This document shows, one piece after another, positions 14,356 to 21,991 of a DNA stretch of 64,000 nucleotides; within the stretch, counting starts at the first letter, position 1, and the number at the start of each line of letters is the position of its first letter. Source of the stretch: an uncultured Christensenellaceae bacterium (GTDB lineage Bacteria > Bacillota > Clostridia > Christensenellales > Borkfalkiaceae). Location: contig CAJUSA010000002.1 in NCBI GenBank assembly GCA_910589015.1, positions 62,001 through 126,000 on the forward strand, given 5' to 3'. The notes below the pieces were generated by a model that saw only the letters and a program-made list of their open reading frames with translations, ran no database searches and was not told the origin of the DNA. The translations under genes and the position numbers were made by a program.

Positions 14356-16632
14356 TTATTCCGCGCCTTTTAAGGCTTCCACCATATTTATTTTTTTGTT
14401 CTTACGGGCAACGAATAAACCGACCGCGAGCGACACGCCGAAAGTTAACAAAATACTAACGCAATATGTGAGAGCGCCGAGCATTATTTTCAGTTCGTAT
14501 TCGCTTCCAAGCAAAGTCAACAACAGCCCCAAAACGCCCACGCCGCAAGGCAAGCCTATTATAATTCCCAAAACCGTCAACCAAATATTTTGGCTGATAA
14601 GAATAAGTCCTATGTGCTTGTTTTTGAAGCCTACCACCTTTAACGTGGCGAGTTCGCGGTAACGTTCCACATAACTCATCACACCTAAATTATACAGCAC
14701 CACCACGCCCAAAATCACTGCGGCAAGTACGAATATCCAAACCATAGTGTTCAATACCGTCATAAAGCTGTTGTACGATTCCATAATGGACGCTTTTGTT
14801 TGCGTTCCGGTTATGTAATCGACCGATTCTATTTGATCGGGCGCAACGTTTACAAACGCCGCAGAAATTGTGTACGGCAGGTCTATGCTTTCCGCAAAAT
14901 CGGTTGTCATAACAATACTTTCTGTCGTGTACGAACGCAACAGTCCCGCAATTTTTACTTCGTATCCCTTATTGCTTCCATAAGGCGAAAGCATAAGCGT
15001 ATCCCCTACCGCATATCCCTTATTGGCAACGCGCAAACTGATATACGCTCCGTCGCTATTTACGGTTACGGTCTTGTTGTCTTTGTTTATAAACCGAACG
15101 GTATCGTGCTTTATATTATAAATTTCGAGCGCAATCGGTTCTCCGCTTAACTGCACGCTCGAAGATGCCACATAATCCCCGCCGTATTTATCCGCAAACG
15201 ATACCGCTTGTTCGTTCGTTACGTTTTCGGCAAAGTTTATGCACGTTTCGTAATTCATTATCGTTTTATCGAGCGTACTCAAAAACCCTGTCATAGTGTC
15301 ACGCATACCCAACCCGCCGACGAGCAGAAGCATACAGCCGATAACACCTAAAAGCGTCATAAGCGACCGAGTTTTGTGTCTGAATACGTCGCGCAGATTC
15401 CACTTTGTAGCAAAACTCATTTTGTTCCAAACTTTCGCCTTTTCTATCGCAAGCGGTTTTACTTTTTTTGGAACGTAAGGACGAAGCGCGTCTGCCGCCG
15501 TGCCTTTTAACATCTTTTTGACGGAAAGATAACTTATTAATGTTAAAAACGCAATCATGCCGACAAGCAAAAGCCAAGTCCACCACGGCGCGTACAAGCC
15601 CCAATGCGGCATATCAAAATAAGTACCTTGCATGCCGTTGGGATTTACTACAAGCGCACAGATTCCATATCCCAATGCAACACCCAAAACGGCGCCTACA
15701 ATGCCGATAAACAGTCCGTATGAGGTATAATGGCGCAAAATTTTGCCGTTCTTAAAACCGAGCGCTTTGAGCGTGCCTATCTGCGTTTTTTCGTTCGCCG
15801 TTAGCCTATGCATCGTCGTTATCATCGTCAATACACCGATTAAAAGAAACAGCACGGGCAGAACGGATACCATTGTTTGCCCTTCCTCTATTTCACTCAG
15901 CGCGGCGGCGTAAGAAGTATTCTCTTCTTTACCGAGTATGAGCGTTGTTTTGCCGAGCGCGGTTTTAACGGCTTGCTCTATCTGCGTTTTTTCCAAATTG
16001 GACAGCACATTGATCTGCGGATAGAAAATAATACCGCCGAGCGCACTCTTTATTTTTTCGGGCGAAGCGTATGCAAAGCCGAACGAAGTAAAGTCGGGCA
16101 TAAGCTGGGCGTTTCCGGAAACGCATATCATAAATTCACCGCTTTTTACAAGCCCCACAACTTCGCCGCTAATCGCTATATTTCGGTAAGTTACGGTAAG
16201 CGTATCGCCGATATGTACGCCGTTCTTCGCCGCATATTTATCCGAAAGCCAAAAGCCTTCCGAACTTTTGTCATAGTCTTTACCGCTTACGACGTGCATA
16301 GTAGATACGGTATATTCTTCAAGTACGAACAGCGCAAGCGATTTGTTTCGGTCTTTTACGTCCACGTTGACGTTCAGAACGCGCGTAGCCGCCGTTACCC
16401 CGTCAATATCCTTTATGTGAGCAATATCATCTTCCGAGAAGCCTTGCTCGTTAATAAGCCTGTAATCGGCATAATTCGTTTCGGTTAAGAATGCGCCCGT
16501 GTCTTTTTCGAGCGAGTACCACTCCATATTGAAACCGACGAAAATACCAACGCCGATTGCTACCATTATTATCATTGAAATGAACTGCGCTTTATACTTC
16601 CACGCTGTTCTGAAAAGTTTGCGTAAAAGCAT
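14356..16632 (-). CDS. FtsX-type ABC transporter permease
   Basis: 758 residues from MLLRKLFRTAWKYK (ATG 16630-16632), which lies just after the ATPase stop; a longer frame starts inside the ATPase gene and is not used. It has an N-terminal helix, a ~230-residue extracellular domain, three helices containing the FtsX motif TANEKTQIGTLKALGFKNGKI, then a second helix/extracellular domain/three-helix half ending in ERYRELATLKVVGFKNKHIG. This two-FtsX layout fits large permeases of the MacB/BceB/LolCE class, which do mechanical work on extracytoplasmic substrates. With the upstream ATPase it forms a two-gene operon preceded by two operator palindromes. Confidence 0.85.
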   Translation of the reverse strand: MLLRKLFRTAWKYKAQFISMIIMVAIGVGIFVGFNMEWYSLEKDTGAFLTETNYADYRLINEQGFSEDDIAHIKDIDGVTAATRVLNVNVDVKDRNKSLALFVLEEYTVSTMHVVSGKDYDKSSEGFWLSDKYAAKNGVHIGDTLTVTYRNIAISGEVVGLVKSGEFMICVSGNAQLMPDFTSFGFAYASPEKIKSALGGIIFYPQINVLSNLEKTQIEQAVKTALGKTTLILGKEENTSYAAALSEIEEGQTMVSVLPVLFLLIGVLTMITTMHRLTANEKTQIGTLKALGFKNGKILRHYTSYGLFIGIVGAVLGVALGYGICALVVNPNGMQGTYFDMPHWGLYAPWWTWLLLVGMIAFLTLISYLSVKKMLKGTAADALRPYVPKKVKPLAIEKAKVWNKMSFATKWNLRDVFRHKTRSLMTLLGVIGCMLLLVGGLGMRDTMTGFLSTLDKTIMNYETCINFAENVTNEQAVSFADKYGGDYVASSSVQLSGEPIALEIYNIKHDTVRFINKDNKTVTVNSDGAYISLRVANKGYAVGDTLMLSPYGSNKGYEVKIAGLLRSYTTESIVMTTDFAESIDLPYTISAAFVNVAPDQIESVDYITGTQTKASIMESYNSFMTVLNTMVWIFVLAAVILGVVVLYNLGVMSYVERYRELATLKVVGFKNKHIGLILISQNIWLTVLGIIIGLPCGVGVLGLLLTLLGSEYELKIMLGALTYCVSILLTFGVSLAVGLFVARKNKKINMVEALKGAE

Positions 16633-16633
16633 A

Positions 16634-17335
16634 TTACCACTCCACCTCCTCTGCACTCATAGGATTGCTTTGTTCTTCGCACGATTTGATTTTACCGTTC
16701 TTCACGCGAATAACGATGTCCGCCATTTTTGCGATGTTCTGATTGTGCGTAACGATCACTATCGTTTTGCCGTAGTTTCGCGCCATTGACAGTAACAATT
16801 TGAGAACAAGTACGCCCGTTTCGCTGTCAAGCGCACCCGTCGGCTCGTCGCACAAAAGTATTTTCGGATTTTTTGCAAGCGCACGGGCGATAGAAACTCT
16901 CTGCTGCTCGCCGCCGCTAAGCTCAGCCGGAAAGTTTTTGATATGGTCGGCAAGCCCCACTTCCTCAAGCATTTGCTTCGGATCGAGCGCATCGGGCGCA
17001 ATCTCTTTTACAAGCGCAACGTTCTCGTATACGGTCAGCGTAGGCACAAGATTATAGAACTGAAAAACAAATCCGACCTTTGCGGCGCGGTACTGAGCAA
17101 GTTCGTTATCCGACAGCGTGGATATATCTTTACCGTCTACCCTTATCGTGCCGCTTGTGGGACTGTCCAAACCGCCGAGCAAATTTAATAGCGTACTCTT
17201 TCCGGCGCCGCTCGGTCCGAGTATGACTATAAACTTCCCTTCGTCAAGCGACAAATTAACGCCGTCCAACGCCTTTAACGCGTGGTCGCCGCTTTTGTAC
17301 ACTCTCGATACGTTTTCAAATGTTACGATTGCCAT
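16634..17335 (-). CDS. MacB/LolD-type ABC transporter ATPase
   Basis: 233 residues, a full single ATPase: Walker A GPSGAGKST near 43, Q-loop FVFQFYN, signature LSGGEQQRVSIARAL near 143, Walker B ILLCDEPTGALD, switch His in VTHNQNI. The sequence pattern is that of ATPases that pair with FtsX-like permeases. The next gene is such a permease, beginning one base after this stop, so they form one complex. Confidence 0.9.
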   Translation of the reverse strand: MAIVTFENVSRVYKSGDHALKALDGVNLSLDEGKFIVILGPSGAGKSTLLNLLGGLDSPTSGTIRVDGKDISTLSDNELAQYRAAKVGFVFQFYNLVPTLTVYENVALVKEIAPDALDPKQMLEEVGLADHIKNFPAELSGGEQQRVSIARALAKNPKILLCDEPTGALDSETGVLVLKLLLSMARNYGKTIVIVTHNQNIAKMADIVIRVKNGKIKSCEEQSNPMSAEEVEW

Positions 17336-17352
17336 AATACCCTCTCTTTTTG

Positions 17353-17407
17353 GTTAATCATTACTAACTTAAACTTAGAAATAAAACAACGGTTAGTCGT
17401 TGCTAAC
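17353..17407 (-). promoter_or_regulatory. Two operators upstream of the FtsX-type ABC operon
   Basis: GTTAGT-CGTT-GCTAAC (17392-17407, exact) and GTTAAT-CATT-ACTAAC (17353-17368, one mismatch), centred 39 bp apart, between promoter and ribosome site. Confidence 0.72.
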
Positions 17408-17410
17408 TAT

Positions 17411-17440
17411 ATGATAATATAAAATTGCCGTTCTTGTCAA
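17411..17440 (-). promoter_or_regulatory. Promoter of the FtsX-type ABC operon
   Basis: -35 TTGACA (17435-17440), 18-bp spacer, -10 TATCAT (17411-17416); the operator at 17392-17407 sits at the expected start point. Confidence 0.65.
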
Positions 17441-17465
17441 TCGAATTTGGCATGCACAACAAAAA

Positions 17466-17491
17466 AAACGGATAAATTTCTCTACCCGTTT
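17466..17491 (-). terminator. Terminator of the second half-transporter operon
   Basis: A 9-bp stem with one G-U pair (17466-17474 and 17483-17491) and an 8-base loop is followed by a run of Ts on the - strand, 21 bases past the stop at 17512. Confidence 0.7.
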
Positions 17492-17511
17492 CTTCAATGA
17501 CAATACAATGC

Positions 17512-19233
17512 TTATGCGCCCATACTTTGTAATTCGAGCATTTTCGCGTATATACCGCCCTTTTCTTTGAGTTCCTGCGGCGTGCCTTGTTCGGCAACTT
17601 TGCCGCCTTGCAATACAACGATTTTTTCCGCTCCGTCAACCGTTCTCATACGATGCGCTATGATAAGCACGGTTTTATTTTGTATGAGCGCGGACAACGC
17701 ACGCTGCACTTCCGTTTCGTTTTCGGCATCGAGCGACGCGGTGGCTTCGTCCATTATGACAATCGGCGCGTCTTTTAACATAGCACGCGCTATGGATATT
17801 CTCTGCCGTTCGCCGCCCGACAGCATAGAGCCGTTCTCGCCTATTACAGTATCATAGCCGTTCGGCAACTTCTCCACAAATTCATCGCATTGCGCTTCTC
17901 TTGCGACACGCAAAACTTCTTCGTCCGTCGCACCGTTTTTGCCGATGCGGATATTTTCCATTACGGTATTATTGAACAGCGTTACGTCTTGGAACACTAT
18001 CGAGTAGGCTTTTAACAGTTCTTCGGGATCGACCGTTTTCACGTCCACGCCGCCGACTGTTACCATACCTTTGTTCACGTCCCAAAACCTTGCCGCAAGT
18101 TTAGCCGCAGTAGATTTACCGCCGCCGCTTGCGCCGATAAGCGCGGTCACTTCGCCTTGCTTTGCCGTAAACGATACGCTGTCCAAAACCGTTTCGCCCG
18201 AGTTATACGCAAATCCCACGTTCCTGAACTCAATGTCGTACCCGTTCGGCTCAAACTTGTTGATGCCGCCGAGCTCGGGAGTGTTTTCCATGTCGTTAAT
18301 GCGGTCGATATTGACCTGCAAACTGTTCATCGCCGCCAGATTTTGCAAAGTTCCCGTAAGCGGCTCGTAAATACGCGATACGACAAGCAGGAACATAAAG
18401 AACGTTATGAGCGACAGAGTTCCGTTCATTAAAAGCGTGCCGCCCACAAGCGCAACTGTAACAATACCGAATTTAAGTATCATCGAACAGGGAACGACGA
18501 ACATAGCTGAGCCGAGCTCACTTTTTATATGTTTGCCTTCCAGACGCTCTATTTTTTTATTCAGACCCTGCAAATATTTCTTTTCGGCGTTATTCGATTT
18601 CAAGTCGCGCACGGTATCCAGACATTCTTGTATTCCGTCCTGCACCGCTACGCTCGCTTCCGTCTGTTTGCGGGTAAAATACGTTTGTACTCTCTTCGAC
18701 AACGCCACTATAATAAGCGTTACGGGCAGTACCCACAGAGCCGCCAAAGCCATACGCCAATCGAAAGCAAACATACTTATTGCAATCAGGCAGGTTGAAA
18801 TGAGCGAGCCCCAGAACTGCGGAACATAATGCGACATCATCTGTTCGGTGGTAGCGCAATCGCCCAAGACCGTATTCGTCAAGTCAGCCAAATCTTTTTT
18901 ACCGAAGAACGACAGCGGCAACTTTCTTAACTTTTCGGCAAGGGATACGCGCTTTACGCCCGATTCGCGGTACGTCGTGAAATACGTCGCGTTGTATTTC
19001 CAGAACGCCGTGAAAAATATCAGAAGCAATGCCCCCAAACAGCCGAAGCCGTAAAGATAATAATGCGAAGTCGGTATAGGATTTCCGCTGATAAAATCGT
19101 TTACGAGATAGTAAAGCAAGCTCACGGGAAACATAAATGCAAGGTCTTGCGCGACGCAAGCGACAACGGCCCATATAAAGCCCTTTGCCCCGTCGCGAGA
19201 AAGAGCAAATTTTTTCATCAGATGTTTAATCAT
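17512..19233 (-). CDS. ABC half-transporter, exporter fold (second pair, B subunit)
   Basis: 573 residues from MIKHLMKKFALS (ATG 19231-19233), which overlaps the stop of the partner gene (ATGA). A longer frame exists only inside the partner gene. It has six membrane helices, Walker A GASGGGKST near 368, signature LSGGERQRISIARAM near 472, Walker B IVIMDEATASLD and switch His in IAHRMRTV. All ATPase motifs are canonical. It forms a predicted heterodimer with the preceding gene. This class includes YbtPQ/IrtAB-like metallophore importers and multidrug exporters; the operator upstream of the pair suggests an iron-related cargo. Confidence 0.83.
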   Translation of the reverse strand: MIKHLMKKFALSRDGAKGFIWAVVACVAQDLAFMFPVSLLYYLVNDFISGNPIPTSHYYLYGFGCLGALLLIFFTAFWKYNATYFTTYRESGVKRVSLAEKLRKLPLSFFGKKDLADLTNTVLGDCATTEQMMSHYVPQFWGSLISTCLIAISMFAFDWRMALAALWVLPVTLIIVALSKRVQTYFTRKQTEASVAVQDGIQECLDTVRDLKSNNAEKKYLQGLNKKIERLEGKHIKSELGSAMFVVPCSMILKFGIVTVALVGGTLLMNGTLSLITFFMFLLVVSRIYEPLTGTLQNLAAMNSLQVNIDRINDMENTPELGGINKFEPNGYDIEFRNVGFAYNSGETVLDSVSFTAKQGEVTALIGASGGGKSTAAKLAARFWDVNKGMVTVGGVDVKTVDPEELLKAYSIVFQDVTLFNNTVMENIRIGKNGATDEEVLRVAREAQCDEFVEKLPNGYDTVIGENGSMLSGGERQRISIARAMLKDAPIVIMDEATASLDAENETEVQRALSALIQNKTVLIIAHRMRTVDGAEKIVVLQGGKVAEQGTPQELKEKGGIYAKMLELQSMGA

Positions 19234-21008
19234 TTCGCACCTCTTACTTTCCATCCGATAGAAGTCTGATAATCCTTCCACATCTTTGCATACAGCGAAC
19301 CGCTCTTTACAAGTTCGTCGTGCGTACCTGCGTCCTCGATTTGCCCGTCTTTGAGAACAAATATCTTTTCCGCGTTTCTCACGGTAGTCAGTCTATGCGC
19401 GATCATGATGACCGTTTTATCTTTGGACAGTTCCGCAAACGCCTTTTGCACCAACGCTTCGTTTTCGGGATCGGCGAACGCCGTCGCTTCGTCGAGTACG
19501 ATAATGGGCGCGTTTTTCAGCATTACTCTCGCTATTGCTATTCTCTGCTGTTCACCGCCCGACAAATACACGCCTTTTGTACCTATGACGGTATGAATGC
19601 CGTCGGGTAGTTTAGCGATTATATCGTCGCACTGCGCTTTATGCAAGGCGTTCAAAACTTCCGCCTCGCTTGCGTGCGGCTTGGATAAGCGCACGTTTTC
19701 CAATATAGACGTTTTCAATAATTTGCTGTCTTGGAACACATACGACACGTTGTTCATCAATACTTCGTGCTTTATATTCTTTACATTCACGCCGCCGATT
19801 TTAACCGAGCCTTCGCGCACGTCCCAAAACCGCGAAATAAGTCCTGCGACAGTTGTTTTTCCTCCGCCGCTCGGTCCGACGAACGCCACCGTCTGCCCCG
19901 CGTTTACTTTGAACGACACATTTTTCAGCGCGTCCGTTTCTGCATTAGAGTAACGGAACGAAACCCCCTCGAACTGCACCGAATTGTCTTGCGGCGTTTC
20001 GTCGGTTTGCGCTTCGGGCAACGGTTTTAAGTCGAGTATGAAATGTACCCTTTCGAGCGCGTCCGCAACAATCATTCCGTTTTCGCTCATATACATTACT
20101 TTTGTAAGCGCAGTCGTAATTACGGGCGTAAAGATAACGTAGAAAATGAAGTTGAGCAGTAGACCCTGCGTAATCGCCTGACCGCCTGCAAGAATAAGCG
20201 CAAGTGCGATTATGAACGCAAACGCACTGTTTATGAGCATCGTAAACCACAGCATAGGACTGCGGCATTTTTTACAGTAGGCAACGCAATAATTATGATA
20301 GTTGTCTATCGAGCCTTGAAACTTCTTGAACGAATGCACCGTCTGACCGAACGTCTTGACTACGGGTATGCCGCGCACATACTCGACTGCTTGATTGTTC
20401 ATATCTTCAAGCGCGCCGTTGTACTTCTTCATATCCTCCGCCATTTTCGGGCCTGCCATTTTGAACATACACAAAAAGCCCAGAACTACGGAAACAAGAC
20501 TGATAAGACCGAATCGCCAATCGAACAAAAACAGCATTATAATCATTCCGACAGGCGTCGCTACCGCGCCCGCCATATCGGGAAGTTGGTGCGCAAGGAA
20601 GGTTTCCGTCGCCGCACTGCTGTCGTTTACGATACGGCGCACCTTTCCGCTGCCCGCTTCGCCGATAAAGCCGAGCGGCAATTCCGATATATGTTGCATC
20701 GTCCTTTTACGCATATTGCCTGCAATTCGGAACGCCGACAAGTGCGAACACATAAGCGCGCCGAAATAGACGATTATGGAAGCGACGGCAAATACTACCG
20801 CCAGCCAACCGTTTAACACGATATGACTTGCCTGCGAAAAATCTGGTGCAACTTCTATCACTTCCTTGATGATCAAGAAAATGTAGACGAACGGCACAAG
20901 CGCAAGCGCCGCGCTGATAACCGACAACATCCAAGACGAATAAGTAAGATACTTATGTTTCCCTGCATATTGCATCAGTTCGGCAAGATTACCTTTCTTC
21001 TTTTTCAT
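19230..21008 (-). CDS. ABC half-transporter, exporter fold (second pair, A subunit)
   Basis: 592 residues: six membrane helices, then an ATPase with Walker A GPSGGGKTT near 379, signature LSGGEQQRIAIARV near 484, Walker B IIVLDEATAFADPEN and switch His in IAHRLTTV. The D-loop Ala-Phe-Ala-Asp differs from the usual SxLD. It is first in a two-gene operon with a strong ribosome site (AAGGAGG) and a predicted iron operator 72 bases above its start. The tetR gene upstream ends in its own terminator, so this operon probably has its own start of transcription, but I see no strong promoter. Confidence 0.83.
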   Translation of the reverse strand: MKKKKGNLAELMQYAGKHKYLTYSSWMLSVISAALALVPFVYIFLIIKEVIEVAPDFSQASHIVLNGWLAVVFAVASIIVYFGALMCSHLSAFRIAGNMRKRTMQHISELPLGFIGEAGSGKVRRIVNDSSAATETFLAHQLPDMAGAVATPVGMIIMLFLFDWRFGLISLVSVVLGFLCMFKMAGPKMAEDMKKYNGALEDMNNQAVEYVRGIPVVKTFGQTVHSFKKFQGSIDNYHNYCVAYCKKCRSPMLWFTMLINSAFAFIIALALILAGGQAITQGLLLNFIFYVIFTPVITTALTKVMYMSENGMIVADALERVHFILDLKPLPEAQTDETPQDNSVQFEGVSFRYSNAETDALKNVSFKVNAGQTVAFVGPSGGGKTTVAGLISRFWDVREGSVKIGGVNVKNIKHEVLMNNVSYVFQDSKLLKTSILENVRLSKPHASEAEVLNALHKAQCDDIIAKLPDGIHTVIGTKGVYLSGGEQQRIAIARVMLKNAPIIVLDEATAFADPENEALVQKAFAELSKDKTVIMIAHRLTTVRNAEKIFVLKDGQIEDAGTHDELVKSGSLYAKMWKDYQTSIGWKVRGAK

Positions 21009-21079
21009 TGATTACTACCTCCTGTTAGGATTTTCATTTTTTATAAAACCTCCTTGAATTTATTTGACTGTTTTATTTA

Positions 21080-21095
21080 GTTAGTTAAGGCTAAC
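21080..21095. promoter_or_regulatory. Operator upstream of the second half-transporter pair
   Basis: GTTAGT-TAAG-GCTAAC, an exact consensus match between the tetR terminator and the 21008 start codon. Confidence 0.7.
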
Positions 21096-21111
21096 TCATG
21101 CCCGTTAAAAA

Positions 21112-21130
21112 AGAGATTTTGATAATCTCT
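21112..21130 (-). terminator. Terminator of the TetR-family gene
   Basis: A 7-bp stem (21112-21118 with 21124-21130, AGAGATT/AATCTCT) and a T run on the - strand lie just past the stop at 21139. Confidence 0.75.
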
Positions 21131-21138
21131 AATCTAAC

Positions 21139-21783
21139 TTATTTAAGCGACTTTTGCCAGTCCGTAGGCAAGCCGAGTAATTTGTCCCACCCTGCGCTGA
21201 AAAAGTCCTGCACTTGCTTTATATACCCTCTCGCTTCTTCTCGCGGCAAATCGTGGGCGACCACCTCGAACATTCCGTTAAACATCGCGCTCGATAACAT
21301 ATGACTCAAATCCGCACGGACTTCGTTCATTTTAATTCCTGCATCGTTTAACTGTTTGATAAAGCGCACGGTGTTCGCCGTTTCAACGTCTATCATCTTG
21401 TCAATGTAGTATTCGTAGCCGCTTCCTGCGCTCTTACATACTATAAGTTTGAAAGCGTCGAAATTGTCGTATATAATATCGATCATTACGTCTACTTTTG
21501 AATCGACGTAACTGTGCATCTCGTTGTACTGCCTTTCGGGCGGAAATGTTGCGAACTCATCTTCCGTACCGGAAAAGTAAACGAATAGTTTATCCGCCGC
21601 TTCGCCTACAAGTTCTTTGAACAGTTGGCTCTTGTCTGCAAAACGTCCGTACAACATTCCCGTCGTATATCCTGCACGTTCTGCAATCGAACGCATAGAC
21701 GCACCCTCGAAGCCTTTTTCCATAAATTCCTCTTTGGCGCATTCCAATATTTTATCTACGGCAAGTTCGTTTTTTGTACGCAC
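21139..21783 (-). CDS. TetR-family transcriptional regulator
   Basis: 214 residues. The N-terminal helix-turn-helix reads KILECAKEEFMEKGFEGASMRSIAERAGYTTGMLYGRFADK, typical TetR spacing, and is followed by a divergent all-helical ligand domain. The start is GTG at 21781-21783 with ribosome site AAGGGGG. Its promoter carries two 13-bp palindromes that are likely its own operators. It lies beside the second half-transporter pair, whose expression or ligand it probably senses; the iron operator between them suggests dual control. Confidence 0.88.
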   Translation of the reverse strand: MRTKNELAVDKILECAKEEFMEKGFEGASMRSIAERAGYTTGMLYGRFADKSQLFKELVGEAADKLFVYFSGTEDEFATFPPERQYNEMHSYVDSKVDVMIDIIYDNFDAFKLIVCKSAGSGYEYYIDKMIDVETANTVRFIKQLNDAGIKMNEVRADLSHMLSSAMFNGMFEVVAHDLPREEARGYIKQVQDFFSAGWDKLLGLPTDWQKSLK

Positions 21784-21802
21784 GGTTATACCCCCTTATT
21801 TA

Positions 21803-21842
21803 ATAACGATGTTATTATAACACTGTTATTTTATTTAGTCAA
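21803..21842 (-). promoter_or_regulatory. tetR promoter with two overlapping operators
   Basis: -35 TTGACT (21837-21842), 17-bp spacer, -10 TATAAT (21814-21819). Palindromes ATAACGATGTTAT (21803-21815) and ATAACACTGTTAT (21817-21829) lie 14 bp apart over the -10 and spacer, where a bound repressor would block polymerase. Confidence 0.78.
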
Positions 21843-21950
21843 GCGTTTTAATGCCATAAAAATAAAAAATCTAAAACAAAGTCGAATGGCCGTTCAGGAC
21901 ACAATTACGACCAAATCATAACCGTATCAAAACCCTATATCGGTAACAAA

Positions 21951-21978
21951 AAACAAGCGCCGAACTTGGCGCTTGTTT
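21951..21978 (-). terminator. Terminator of the M60 peptidase gene
   Basis: A perfect 11-bp stem (21951-21961 and 21968-21978) with a 6-base loop; T run follows on the - strand. It lies 14 bases past the stop at 21992. Confidence 0.88.
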
Positions 21979-21991
21979 GGAACTTATGCGT

